Positions 1 to 8,294 of a stretch of 64,000 bases of DNA are shown in pieces. Position numbers and translations under genes: made by a program. Each line of letters starts with the position of its first letter. The stretch's first letter is position 1. A model generated the notes under the pieces. The model saw only the letters and a program-made list of their open reading frames with translations, was not told the DNA's origin and ran no database searches. Source of the stretch: Paraktedonobacter sp964250225 (GTDB lineage Bacteria; Chloroflexota; Ktedonobacteria; Ktedonobacterales; Ktedonobacteraceae); assembly GCA_964250225.1 (NCBI GenBank), contig CAXUEY010000008.1, positions 5,566 through 69,565 of the forward strand. Direction: 5' to 3'.

Positions 1-10
1 ATACATTACC

Positions 11-922
11 ATGACCACCACGCTGTTGTCCGAGACCAACATTCAGGCTGATGCGTTTCACGCCGATGTGGCCTATCTGGAAGCGCTGTTTGTGCGTCGC
101 CTGATCGGTAATTACGAGCTACCGATCATCGATATCGGTCAGGGCGCGCCCCTGGTCTTTGTACCCATTCTAGAACATCTGGAATTTGTCTACGCCCGCC
201 AGATACGCTTCTTCAGCCCACAACGCCGCGTGATTCTCTATCGACGCCACGAGACGCGCTCGCGTTTCACCGGCATCCCGGAACGCGTTGAGGAACTGCG
301 TCAGTTGCTCAATCACCTGGAGATCGTGGCTGCCGATTTTGTTGGGCACGGGGACGCGGCGATGGTTCTGCTGGAGTTCGCCCTGCGCTATCCCCAACGC
401 TGCCGTTCGCTAACCATTGTCTCCCAGGCCGCTGAATACCGCATCGCGCCCCATCCCTGGATCTGGCTCCTCCACGAGCTCTATCTACGTCTGCCAGCCG
501 AGCGCGTTCTGCCAGCCGCGTTTTTGCGTCGCACTGTGGTCAACTACATCGTCGCGCGCAACCCTGACAAGCACGCCAGCAAACCTGAGGAGCCGCTCTA
601 TCTGCTGCCTCGCGCCCTGATCGAGGAACAATTCAGCAAGATCCAGCTCTGGCCCGCCGTCTATAAGTTTTCTGTGCTGCCCATCATTCATCGCTTCAAT
701 ATCAGCAAAAACCTATCCAAACTGACGATGCCTGTACTGCTGATTAACCGTTTCGATGATGTGCTCTCCCCGGAGATTCGCACGCGCTGGTTCGCCGAGC
801 ACCTGCCCAACTGCACCGATTATCACGTGCTGCCAGGCGGCGAACGCTTTTTTCTCTATTCAGAGGCGGCCAACGTGAACCCACTGATCCAGAACTTTCT
901 GCAACGGGAGGAACGCACATGA
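11..922 (+). CDS. Alpha/beta-hydrolase-fold protein lacking the catalytic nucleophile
   Basis: The 303-residue protein has the layout of an alpha/beta hydrolase: an early strand and loop near residues 38-50, a nucleophile-elbow region at 111-116 and a late acid strand (LLINRFDD). The elbow reads G-H-G-D-A, so the residue that should be the nucleophile (usually Ser, Cys or Asp in G-x-S-x-G) is Gly114. The loop that normally carries the catalytic His reads LPGGERFF, with no His. I therefore read it as a non-catalytic fold member, perhaps a scaffold or ligand-binding partner of the downstream polyketide enzymes; that role is inferred. Its stop overlaps the ketosynthase start (ATGA at 919-922), so the two are translationally coupled. 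The reading frame is open to the left edge and no ribosome site is visible, so the true start may lie outside the window. Confidence 0.8.
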   Translation: MTTTLLSETNIQADAFHADVAYLEALFVRRLIGNYELPIIDIGQGAPLVFVPILEHLEFVYARQIRFFSPQRRVILYRRHETRSRFTGIPERVEELRQLLNHLEIVAADFVGHGDAAMVLLEFALRYPQRCRSLTIVSQAAEYRIAPHPWIWLLHELYLRLPAERVLPAAFLRRTVVNYIVARNPDKHASKPEEPLYLLPRALIEEQFSKIQLWPAVYKFSVLPIIHRFNISKNLSKLTMPVLLINRFDDVLSPEIRTRWFAEHLPNCTDYHVLPGGERFFLYSEAANVNPLIQNFLQREERT

Positions 923-2223
923 GTTATGAGCCGCGCCGCGTGGTAATTAGCGGCCTGGGAGCAATTGCTCCCAACGGCATTGGCAAGGAGGCATTCTGGC
1001 AGGCCTGTGCTGCGGGACGTTCGGGCATTCGCCAGATTACACGCTTCAACGCCGATTTTCTCCCCACACGCATCGCCGGCGAGGTGCCCGACTTCCAACC
1101 AGCTGCACTTGGCCTGAGTGAGGCTGAGATTGAGACGCTGGATCGTGGGACACAATTCGCTGTGGCCGCCGCGAACCTGGCGCTGTGGGATAGCGGCCTG
1201 CTAAGGACACCTGGCGACGCGCTGGACCAGCTCGACAGAACAAACTGGGGCGTCTCTCTCGGCACCGCGATGGGACCCGTTGCGGAGGGCGAACGTCTGT
1301 GGCGCCAGTTCACTGCTGATGGCACACGCCCGCCACGCGCCACCGACAATGGCAGCCAACTGGCAACGCTACTGCTCGCCTCGATGCCAGCAGCAGCGCT
1401 GGCCGCGCACCACGGGCTGCATGGCCCCTGCGCGGTTGTGGCTACAGGCTGCTCTGCTGGCGCGGACGCGATTGGGCAGGCGTTCTGGCACATTCAGGAG
1501 GGTCGGGCCAGCCATATGCTCGCTGGAGGCTGCGATTCGTCGATCAACGCCCTGGGCATCAATGTCTTCTCGGTGATGCGCGCCCTGAGCACCAACAATG
1601 CTGAACCTGAACGCGCTTCGCGGCCCTACGACGCGTTGCGCGACGGCTTTGTCATGAGCGAGGGTGCTGCTGTGCTGCTGCTAGAAGAACGTGCTAGCGC
1701 TATCGCCCGTGATGCACCAGTTTATGCGGAACTTCTGACCTTCGTCTCCAACAATAACGCCCACCATATGACCGCGCTGCCGGAGGATGGCCGTCCGCTG
1801 CAAGATCTCCTGCGTCTGGCACTGACCGAAGGCGGCATTACGCCGCATCAACTGGGCTATATCAACTCACACGGCAGCTCGACTTCTCCCAACGAACGTA
1901 CCGAGACGGCGGCCTATAAAGCCGTTTTTGGCGATCTGGCTTACACCATCCCGATTAGCGCGACCAAATCGATGATTGGACATACACAAGGGGCCGCGAG
2001 CGCTCTAGAGACGCTTGTGACTGCGCTGGCCCTGCATCACCAGGTTCTTCCACCCACCATCAACCAGGAGCAGCGCGATCCCCTATGCGACCTGGACTAT
2101 GTAGCCAATGTCGCGCGCCCGACCAGCTTCTCCGTAGCGCTGACCCACTCCAGTGGCTTCGGTGGCGTGAACACGGCTCTGGTCCTGGCAAGCCCGGATT
2201 TCCTCAAGGAGGAGAAACTATGA
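919..2223 (+). CDS. Beta-ketoacyl-ACP synthase, KS-alpha type (type II PKS)
   Basis: A full-length (434 aa) condensing enzyme of the FabF/KS-alpha family, which extends an ACP-bound chain by decarboxylative Claisen condensation. The catalytic triad is complete: Cys178 in ATGCSAG, His318 in NSHGSST and His355 in SMIGH, with the conserved Lys350. The C-terminal SSGFGGVN glycine loop is also present. A GGGAGG ribosome site at 906-911 precedes the ATG, which overlaps the stop of the hydrolase-fold gene. The following gene is a ketosynthase homologue without active-site Cys or first His, so the pair fits a KS-alpha/chain-length-factor heterodimer of an iterative type II polyketide synthase. FabF of fatty-acid synthesis is the alternative, but the dead partner and the flavin hydroxylase downstream argue for secondary metabolism. 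Confidence 0.92.
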   Translation: MSYEPRRVVISGLGAIAPNGIGKEAFWQACAAGRSGIRQITRFNADFLPTRIAGEVPDFQPAALGLSEAEIETLDRGTQFAVAAANLALWDSGLLRTPGDALDQLDRTNWGVSLGTAMGPVAEGERLWRQFTADGTRPPRATDNGSQLATLLLASMPAAALAAHHGLHGPCAVVATGCSAGADAIGQAFWHIQEGRASHMLAGGCDSSINALGINVFSVMRALSTNNAEPERASRPYDALRDGFVMSEGAAVLLLEERASAIARDAPVYAELLTFVSNNNAHHMTALPEDGRPLQDLLRLALTEGGITPHQLGYINSHGSSTSPNERTETAAYKAVFGDLAYTIPISATKSMIGHTQGAASALETLVTALALHHQVLPPTINQEQRDPLCDLDYVANVARPTSFSVALTHSSGFGGVNTALVLASPDFLKEEKL

Positions 2224-2276
2224 CCAGGATAAACACGGCTTTTTCCGAAAAAACGGGCAAGGAGGCGAACGGATGA
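2220..2276 (+). CDS. 18-codon bridging ORF between KS-alpha and CLF
   Basis: A tiny ORF starts with an ATG that overlaps the KS-alpha stop (ATGA, 2220-2223) and ends with a TGA that overlaps the ATG of the next gene (2273-2276). It has a strong ribosome site of its own, AAGGAGGAG at 2206-2214, about five bases from the ATG. A second AAGGAGG at 2259-2265, inside it, serves the downstream gene. The peptide (begins MTRINTAF) has no recognisable motif. It may simply keep ribosomes on the message across the gap, or be a real micropeptide. Confidence 0.35.
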   Translation: MTRINTAFSEKTGKEANG

Positions 2277-3523
2277 ACAGAACGCGTGCGCGCCGGGTGG
2301 TCGTCACCGGCATGGGCGTCGTTGCCCCCAATGGTATTGGCTGTGAGACGTTCTGGCAGGCCAGTTTGCGCGGCCAGAGTGCGCTCAAACCTCTGCAGCG
2401 TTTTCCCACCGACCATCTACCCATCCAGGTTGCTGGCGAACTGGCGGACTTTGAGGCCGAGGCGTATCTACCGCGTAAGTTTATCCAGCGCACTGATCGC
2501 GTGACGCAATTTACCTGTGTGGCCGTTGACGAGGCGCTGCGTGATGCTCAACTTGATCTCACACGTGAAGACCCCGCGCGTGTGGGGGCGGTGATCGCCA
2601 ATACGATGGGCGGCGTTGATTTTGTTCTGGAGCAGATCGAGGCACTCTACACGCGGGGACCACGTGCTATGAGCGTTTACACCGCCATTGCCTGGCTCCA
2701 GGTAGCCAACGTTGGCCAGATCTCTCTGCGCCATAATGTGCAGGGCTACTGCAAAACGCCGGTCAACGATCTCGCTGGCGGCCTGGAGGCCATGCTGATG
2801 GCGACCCAGGCCATTCGTCGCGGCGCCGCGGATATCCTAATCACCGGCGGCAGTGAAGCGCTACTGCACCCCTGTTTACTGCTGCTTTTTGGACAGGGCG
2901 ACCTCTGCGCGTCCGGCGACGACCCCCGCGCCTATCGACCCTTTGACCAGAGAGCTTGCGGATTGCTGCTGGCCGAGGGCGCGGGTATCTGTATTCTCGA
3001 AGAGTATGAACATGCACGCCAACGTCACGCTCCCATCTACGGCGAGATTTTGGGTACGGGCACGACCAATGACGCCAACGGCTCGCACGCGCCCACGCCC
3101 GACGGGACGCACTATGCCCACGCGATGCGCCTGGCCCTGCGCGAAGCAGCGCTCCAGCCCGACGAGATCAACTATTTCAGCCTGGATGGACGCGCCCATC
3201 CCGCCGCCGATCTCGCCGAGGTTGCGGCTCTGCACGAGATCTTCGGAACACACCTGCCAGCACTGCCCGTCAGCGTACCCCGCACAACACACGGGCATAG
3301 CTACGCCGCCGCAGGCTCACTGGACACGATCACCACGCTGCTGGCCCTACGCGCGCAACAGATCCCGCCAACCCTCAACTGCGAGCAGCTCAATCCAGCC
3401 TACCCACTCAACCTTGTGCGCGAGCAAGCACAACCTTTCAATGGCTCAACCGCCCTGGTTGGCGCGCGCGGCGTCAGCGGGACCAATCTGGTGCTGGCTG
3501 TGCGCGGGGGAAATGATCTATGA
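2273..3523 (+). CDS. Chain-length-factor-like ketosynthase (KS-beta), catalytically dead
   Basis: A 416-residue thiolase-fold ketosynthase paralogue of the preceding gene. Aligned by eye, the active-site Cys is replaced by Leu167 (in VNDLAGG), the first catalytic His by Asp305 (in SLDGRAH), and the KS Lys by Arg337, while the second His (H342 in THGH) is kept. Loss of the Cys with preservation of the fold is the hallmark of the chain-length factor, which pairs with KS-alpha and sets polyketide chain length. Canonical CLFs carry Gln at the Cys position; Leu here is unusual. The start is fixed by AAGGAGG at 2259-2265 and by the ATGA overlap with the bridging ORF. No ACP, malonyl transferase, reductase or cyclase gene is seen in the window, so these must be elsewhere, most likely upstream of position 1. 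Confidence 0.88.
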   Translation: MNRTRARRVVVTGMGVVAPNGIGCETFWQASLRGQSALKPLQRFPTDHLPIQVAGELADFEAEAYLPRKFIQRTDRVTQFTCVAVDEALRDAQLDLTREDPARVGAVIANTMGGVDFVLEQIEALYTRGPRAMSVYTAIAWLQVANVGQISLRHNVQGYCKTPVNDLAGGLEAMLMATQAIRRGAADILITGGSEALLHPCLLLLFGQGDLCASGDDPRAYRPFDQRACGLLLAEGAGICILEEYEHARQRHAPIYGEILGTGTTNDANGSHAPTPDGTHYAHAMRLALREAALQPDEINYFSLDGRAHPAADLAEVAALHEIFGTHLPALPVSVPRTTHGHSYAAAGSLDTITTLLALRAQQIPPTLNCEQLNPAYPLNLVREQAQPFNGSTALVGARGVSGTNLVLAVRGGNDL

Positions 3524-3609
3524 AAGCAACGATGCTCCTCGCCATTCTATATAGGGCTGGAAGCAAGCTCGCAGGCCCATATAGAGCGAGGCGGGAGGCC
3601 AGGCTATGA
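3520..3609 (+). CDS. 29-codon bridging ORF between CLF and hydroxylase
   Basis: A second tiny ORF repeats the pattern of the one at 2220: its ATG overlaps the CLF stop (3520-3523) and its TGA overlaps the ATG of the flavin hydroxylase (3606-3609). The predicted peptide begins MKATMLLAIL and is basic at the end, with no known motif. The DNA can also fold into a roughly 10-bp stem, pairing CTATAT/GGGC near 3548-3558 with GCCC/ATATAG near 3571-3580 with one bulge, so an RNA role is an alternative. Only the repeated overlap geometry supports translation. Confidence 0.3.
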   Translation: MKATMLLAILYRAGSKLAGPYRARREARL

Positions 3610-5141
3610 GCGCGGATATTCCCTATTTCTCTACCATCATCGTGGGCGCGGGACCAAGCGGCCTGGCCCTGGGCAATTTGCTGGGGATGTACGGACTGGA
3701 CGCACTGATTATCGAACGCAACACCGCTCTGAGCTCGCTCCCTAAAGCTATTTCCCTGGATGACGAGGGGCTGCGTGTCTGCCAGGCGATGGGGCTGGCC
3801 GAGGCCGTGCGCGCCGACCTGCTGCTCGATCTCGAAGCGCGCTATACGTCTGGACGTCGTTTGCTGGCCAGGGTTGCGCCCACCAGTCAGCGCCACGGTT
3901 ATCCGCTGATCTCGACCTTTCATCAACCCACGTTCGAGGCGACGCTGCACGCTGGACTCGCGCGTTTCCCATCTATTTGTGTGCAATTTGGCCACACGCT
4001 CGAATCCTTTACTCAGAGCGAGGCAAGCGTGCTTGTCAGTGTACGCGGACCCACGGGCGAACTGCGCCAGTTTGAGTGTGCCTATCTACTAGGTTGCGAC
4101 GGCGCGAAAAGCATGGTGCGCTCCCAGTTGCGCCTGCCTATGAGCGGCACGACTTACGCTCAGCCCTGGTTAGTCATCGACACCGTTGACGATCCCAACC
4201 CCTCAACCACGATCCACTTTTTCTGCGAGCCAGGCCGCCCGGCAGTGAGCGTACCAGCACCTGGAGGACGCAGGCGTTGGGAGTTTATGCTCTTGCCGGG
4301 TGAACAGGCGGCGGACTTGACCCAGCCAGAGCACATGCGCAAACTGATCCAGCAGGCCGACGGTCCACCCCAGCCGCACATCGCCCGTTCCGCCGTCTAC
4401 GTCTTCTCCGCAGCACTGGCCCGCAGTTTTCAGCAGGGACGCGTTTTCCTACTGGGCGATGCCGCGCACCTGATGCCACCCTTTGGCGGTCAGGGCCTCA
4501 ACTGTGGTCTGCGCGACGCCCATAACCTCGCCTGGAAGCTCTGGCTCACCCTGCACAAGTTGGCCGGACCCGGCCTGCTTGCCAGTTACACCCAGGAGCG
4601 CCAGGCCCATACGCGCCAGATGATCCAGTTCTCACGCTTCCTCGGCGGACTGATTATGCCAACACAGCGACCCGTAGCTCAGCTTCGCGACGCCATCTTC
4701 AGTCTGATTAACACCCTGCCGCCTGTGCGTACTTCTTTGAGCGAGGCGCGTATCAAACCCGCCCCCCGCTACAAGCAAGGATTTCTGCAGCCCACGCAGA
4801 ACGCCGCCAACCGATCCCTGCCTGGACTGCTGCTACCCCAGCCGGAAATCAGCACACCCGATGGCCAACGTATCCTGCTCGATGAACAACTTGGCCCAGG
4901 TTTCGCGCTGCTCTGCTCCGAAAATGCAGATATGCAACATCTGTCGAATATGGTCGAGATGCCTCTCTGGAAACATCTGAAAACACGTCCACTCGCCTTC
5001 GACAGCGAGATGCGTGGCACATTACCCACCAGCGCCAATCTCTGCCTGCTTGTACGCCCGGATCGCTATATCTATGGCGCCTTTCGCGCAGAGCAGCCCA
5101 CACGCTTTGCGCGCGATTTTAAGCAGGTTTTGTGCAAATGA
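3606..5141 (+). CDS. FAD-dependent aromatic hydroxylase (class A flavin monooxygenase)
   Basis: A 511-residue flavoprotein monooxygenase of the PheA/TfdB/MhpA family, which uses NAD(P)H and O2 to hydroxylate aromatic rings. It has the N-terminal FAD Rossmann loop GAGPSG at residues 14-19, the DG motif (GCDGAKS) near 160, and the second FAD motif GDAAHLMPPFGGQG near 284, where the ribityl chain binds. The last 130 residues match the small C-terminal thioredoxin-like domain of the family. As the last gene of the polyketide operon it is a good candidate for a tailoring hydroxylase or quinone-forming oxygenase acting on the polyketide product; the substrate is unknown. A GGGAGG site lies just upstream, and the ATG overlaps the bridging ORF. 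Confidence 0.9.
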   Translation: MSADIPYFSTIIVGAGPSGLALGNLLGMYGLDALIIERNTALSSLPKAISLDDEGLRVCQAMGLAEAVRADLLLDLEARYTSGRRLLARVAPTSQRHGYPLISTFHQPTFEATLHAGLARFPSICVQFGHTLESFTQSEASVLVSVRGPTGELRQFECAYLLGCDGAKSMVRSQLRLPMSGTTYAQPWLVIDTVDDPNPSTTIHFFCEPGRPAVSVPAPGGRRRWEFMLLPGEQAADLTQPEHMRKLIQQADGPPQPHIARSAVYVFSAALARSFQQGRVFLLGDAAHLMPPFGGQGLNCGLRDAHNLAWKLWLTLHKLAGPGLLASYTQERQAHTRQMIQFSRFLGGLIMPTQRPVAQLRDAIFSLINTLPPVRTSLSEARIKPAPRYKQGFLQPTQNAANRSLPGLLLPQPEISTPDGQRILLDEQLGPGFALLCSENADMQHLSNMVEMPLWKHLKTRPLAFDSEMRGTLPTSANLCLLVRPDRYIYGAFRAEQPTRFARDFKQVLCK

Positions 5142-5369
5142 AGCAGGCAGAAGCGCGCAATTATGGGCGTCGAGTACAATAGAAAGAGAGGCAAGGAGAA
5201 CAGATAGGCGGCTTTTGTCTCACAAACGAATAGATGCATCTGAACGTTGTAGTGTCTTCAAAAGGTTCATGCGCGGTCCATATCGTTCGGCAGGGGAATA
5301 GCGCGCAGATAAAGAAGACCATACATCATAAAGCATCGCCAGAGAGTTAAGTAGAAGGGATAGAGGGTC

Positions 5370-6290
5370 ATGGAGCAAGATAGGCAGAGGGAAAGAACAA
5401 TTGAGCAGGAGGCAACCCAGCAAGTAGCTATCATCGTACCTCCCGCGCCAGAAAAAGAGATGCCCAGCACAACGTTCAACGGCGAGGCGGACGCGGAACT
5501 GGCAATTATTCTCCAGCAAATCGAGGCGTATTTCGACCGACAGGCAGGGATACACAATCTGGAAACGTTGAGCTTTAGCCTGCGCCACCTGTTCAGCCGG
5601 GTGGATTTTCTCTACCGTCAGGCTCTGCCCGGCCTGGACAGGTCTGCCACCAGTTCGCAGGGAGATGGCGGAAAACAAACGCTGCTGAACCAACAGGTCT
5701 GGCTACAATTGCAGAGCATCAACCGTACTTTGGACCGCATGGCGCCTCTGTGTCACCTGTTGAGCGACGTAATTGAATGTCTGCTTGATACACTTGATAA
5801 CGAAGAGATCTGGCTGCGTCCTTTCCAGGAAGAAGCAACGCTCCTGCTCAAACAGGTCCACGCGCCCGGCAAGGACCAAGCGCCGCAGTGGACCAGCAGC
5901 CACGTCCGACTCGAACGTACAGGCAACTCAGACGAGATAGAACGCTGGGAACAGGCGGTCAACGCGCTGATGGATCAACTCTTGATCTGGCAGGACCAGC
6001 ACCACAAACTTGTTCCGTTTCACCAGCGCTTTCCGTCGACCATTCTCGCTCAAAACAGCCTGAGTGAGCTGGACGCAGCCTTCGCCGTGCTCCTGGATAG
6101 CGCGGGCGCCATCTTTGGTGATATCCTGCCCAATTTCCGCCTGGTCGGACCAGAAGATCGCGAGGAGATCAGCGCGCTGCTTTTTGATCTGATGCAACAA
6201 TCAGATCAGATGCTCACTCAATTTGAAAGCACCCTGGAGCCGCTCAGCAAGCTGATCCGGCACTTCTCTATCGTCACTGACAACGGCTAA
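5370..6290 (+). CDS. Hypothetical helical protein (306 aa)
   Basis: I do not recognise this protein. It is highly charged, Gln-rich and predicted mostly helical, with no signal peptide or membrane segment. A 30-residue acidic and polar head precedes a repetitive leucine-rich helical body. It lies 228 bases after the polyketide operon and ends 272 bases before the kinase start at 6563. The ATG follows a purine-rich AGAAGGGATAGAGG. The 5142-5369 gap holds a possible TACAAT -10 box near 5175 but no convincing -35. Its place before a kinase gene suggests it may be a substrate or partner, which is only a guess. Confidence 0.7.
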   Translation: MEQDRQRERTIEQEATQQVAIIVPPAPEKEMPSTTFNGEADAELAIILQQIEAYFDRQAGIHNLETLSFSLRHLFSRVDFLYRQALPGLDRSATSSQGDGGKQTLLNQQVWLQLQSINRTLDRMAPLCHLLSDVIECLLDTLDNEEIWLRPFQEEATLLLKQVHAPGKDQAPQWTSSHVRLERTGNSDEIERWEQAVNALMDQLLIWQDQHHKLVPFHQRFPSTILAQNSLSELDAAFAVLLDSAGAIFGDILPNFRLVGPEDREEISALLFDLMQQSDQMLTQFESTLEPLSKLIRHFSIVTDNG

Positions 6291-6451
6291 CTGTGATGAA
6301 CCAGACGTGGGAGCCACCTCTCCATTCTGAACCATCCCGCGTGTATTGTGTCCATCCCAACATTGTTCTAGCGCACAAACTGTTTGACAGGACTTGCGTT
6401 TCAGGATATGTGCGGGAAAAACGGCCAGTTTCAGGTTGGGAAGGATACATT

Positions 6452-6481
6452 GTGACAAAACACGAGGAAGAAACGTATATA
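6452..6481 (+). promoter_or_regulatory. Sigma-70-type promoter for the kinase at 6563
   Basis: GTGACA at 6452-6457 and TATATA at 6476-6481 are separated by 18 bp. Transcription would start near 6488, downstream of earlier in-frame start codons and about 75 bases before the ATG at 6563, which supports that start. A second, poorer candidate has TTGACA at 6383-6388. Confidence 0.45.
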
Positions 6482-6562
6482 AGATCAATGAATTCTGATG
6501 AAGTAATCTTTTCATCCCTCTGTTTGTCCGTGGCTATCTGGTTCCTGAAGGAGCGAACGAGT

Positions 6563-8056
6563 ATGAATCAGATGCTGAATAATCGTTATCGCGTGCTAAG
6601 CGTCGTTGGTCGGGGAGGAATGGGAGCCGTCTATAAGGCGCAAGATACCCAGTTGGGGAATCGACTGGTGGCTATCAAGCAGATGTCTCAACAGCAGATG
6701 ACGCTTCAACAAATTAGCGCGGCGGCCAGGGCGTTTAAGCAAGAGGCAGATCTACTGGCCGGGCTGCGTCACCCAAATCTGCCCAGCATCCATGAACACT
6801 TTGAGATGGCTGGAGACTGGTATCTGGTGATGGAATTTATTGAAGGCGAAACACTCGATGCGTATCTTCTGGCGCAAGGTGGCAAGCTGCCTATCAATGA
6901 GGTGTTGAATATTGCTATTCAACTCAGTACGGTCCTTGCGTATCTCCATTCTCGTCAGCCACCCATTATTTTCCGTGACCTCAAGCCGCTGAATATCATG
7001 CGCGAGCCAGGTGGCCATCTCTACCTGGTCGATTTTGGCATTGCACGTCACTTTAAAATCGGTCAGGCAAAGGATACAAACATCAGCGGCACCCCAGGCT
7101 ATGCTCCGCCCGAACAATATGGCCGCGCGCAATCCACACCACGCACTGATATTTATAGTCTCGGCGTACTCCTACACCAAATGCTCTCAGGCATCGATCC
7201 TCTACCTTTTCGCTTGAGTCCCTTGCATCTCCAGGGTCATCCTCAGGTTGCCGACCTCGAAGCGCTGATATTGGCGATGATTGAGCTAGACGAGCATAAA
7301 AGACCGGCTACGATGTATGTTGTGCAGCAAGAGTTGCAACGTATCGCCGCGCAAAAGAGCACGAGAGTGAGAAACGCTCAGCAGCCGGGCTTTGCTGAAT
7401 CAACGGCCTTGCGCCTCCAGCTCCCTCCAACATTGGCGCAAGCGCCATCTCAGATGCAGCCCCCTTCTTTTAGCGCACCAACACAGCTCGCGCTAGTTGG
7501 GAACATCAACACGCCCAGATTCTCAGCTCGACGCGGGATTTCGCGACGCACTGTTTTCATTGGCCTGGCTGGTATCATTGCAGCAGGGGCTGCAGGCGGC
7601 CTCTGGTGGAAGTATCAGGCCGCTGCTCCTGCCTTTCCTGGCTTCACAATAGGCAGTGTCTGGGCTGGCCTGGCTAACCAGTATAACAATAGTACACACT
7701 ATTCCATAATTATGAAACTGAATACGATTGATGGCGTCACCTTCTCGGGGACGATGACCTATCCAGATCTTGGGAATAGTGTTACCGCACTAGCAGGAAC
7801 CATTGTGGATCAACTTGGGGATGCTACTGAACAGAGTAAATGGCAAGCAATTCCAGGGTTCAATGTGAACGAGAGGGGAACCAGGCTGAAATTTACTGAG
7901 AATAGCGTCATAACAGCCAGCCCGAACTACACTATTATTCTTGGTGTGCAATATTATGCATTTGCCAACGTAAATGGGGCTATCAAAGGGATCTGGTTCG
8001 ATTCGGTAACTTCTACAGACTCCAGAGGCGATTATGAACTGTATAAGACGCAGTGA
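6563..8056 (+). CDS. Transmembrane Ser/Thr protein kinase (PknB-like)
   Basis: A 497-residue eukaryotic-type protein kinase with a single membrane pass. The kinase domain spans roughly residues 9-270: glycine loop GRGGMG (16-21), ATP Lys39 (VAIK), Glu61, catalytic loop F137-R138-D139 with LKPLN, Mg-binding D157-F158-G159 and the APPEQYG activation segment. The catalytic-loop His is Phe, as in the two other kinases of this window. A membrane helix follows near 330-350, and the last 140 residues form an extracellular beta-rich domain I do not recognise. The frame is open back to 6293, but the ATG at 6563 is preceded by GAAGGAG, starts exactly at the domain and follows a promoter, so I prefer it. 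Confidence 0.9.
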   Translation: MNQMLNNRYRVLSVVGRGGMGAVYKAQDTQLGNRLVAIKQMSQQQMTLQQISAAARAFKQEADLLAGLRHPNLPSIHEHFEMAGDWYLVMEFIEGETLDAYLLAQGGKLPINEVLNIAIQLSTVLAYLHSRQPPIIFRDLKPLNIMREPGGHLYLVDFGIARHFKIGQAKDTNISGTPGYAPPEQYGRAQSTPRTDIYSLGVLLHQMLSGIDPLPFRLSPLHLQGHPQVADLEALILAMIELDEHKRPATMYVVQQELQRIAAQKSTRVRNAQQPGFAESTALRLQLPPTLAQAPSQMQPPSFSAPTQLALVGNINTPRFSARRGISRRTVFIGLAGIIAAGAAGGLWWKYQAAAPAFPGFTIGSVWAGLANQYNNSTHYSIIMKLNTIDGVTFSGTMTYPDLGNSVTALAGTIVDQLGDATEQSKWQAIPGFNVNERGTRLKFTENSVITASPNYTIILGVQYYAFANVNGAIKGIWFDSVTSTDSRGDYELYKTQ

Positions 8057-8084
8057 TCCAGGCAGGCATGAACATTCCACTGGT

Positions 8085-8098
8085 TTTTGATATCAAAA
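8085..8098. repeat. Perfect 14-bp palindrome
   Basis: TTTTGAT/ATCAAAA forms a perfect dyad 29 bases after the kinase stop and 200 bases before the next gene. It could be a regulator site. It is too short and AT-rich to act as a terminator stem. Confidence 0.4.
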
Positions 8099-8253
8099 GA
8101 TGAATATATAGATACGCTTTTCCATATCACTCTACGCCCTACAGTTACCTTATGGCGAGTGGTAGAGATCTTAACCCCGCTGTGAGCGTCTTAACAAAAC
8201 CATAACCAGATCGAAATCTTTTCCTAACGGCAGAAGGGCTACACTCATCATCA

Positions 8254-8273
8254 ATACCGACACATCTCGGTAT
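8254..8273. repeat. Inverted repeat beside the ribosome site of the GGDEF/MshEN gene
   Basis: ATACCGA (8254-8260) and TCGGTAT (8267-8273) are perfect 7-bp arms around a 6-base spacer. The ribosome site AAAGGCAGG follows six bases later. As DNA it may be an operator; as RNA it forms a hairpin next to the ribosome site. Confidence 0.45.
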
Positions 8274-8294
8274 GTTTTGAAAGGCAGGTGCCGG

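Noticed and set aside
924..1493. A 189-codon - strand frame inside the KS-alpha gene
   Set aside because: Antisense shadow of a well-supported ketosynthase, without motif or ribosome site.
6293..6562. 90-residue N-terminal extension of the first kinase
   Set aside because: No ribosome site, no homologous kinase begins there, and a promoter lies inside the extension.
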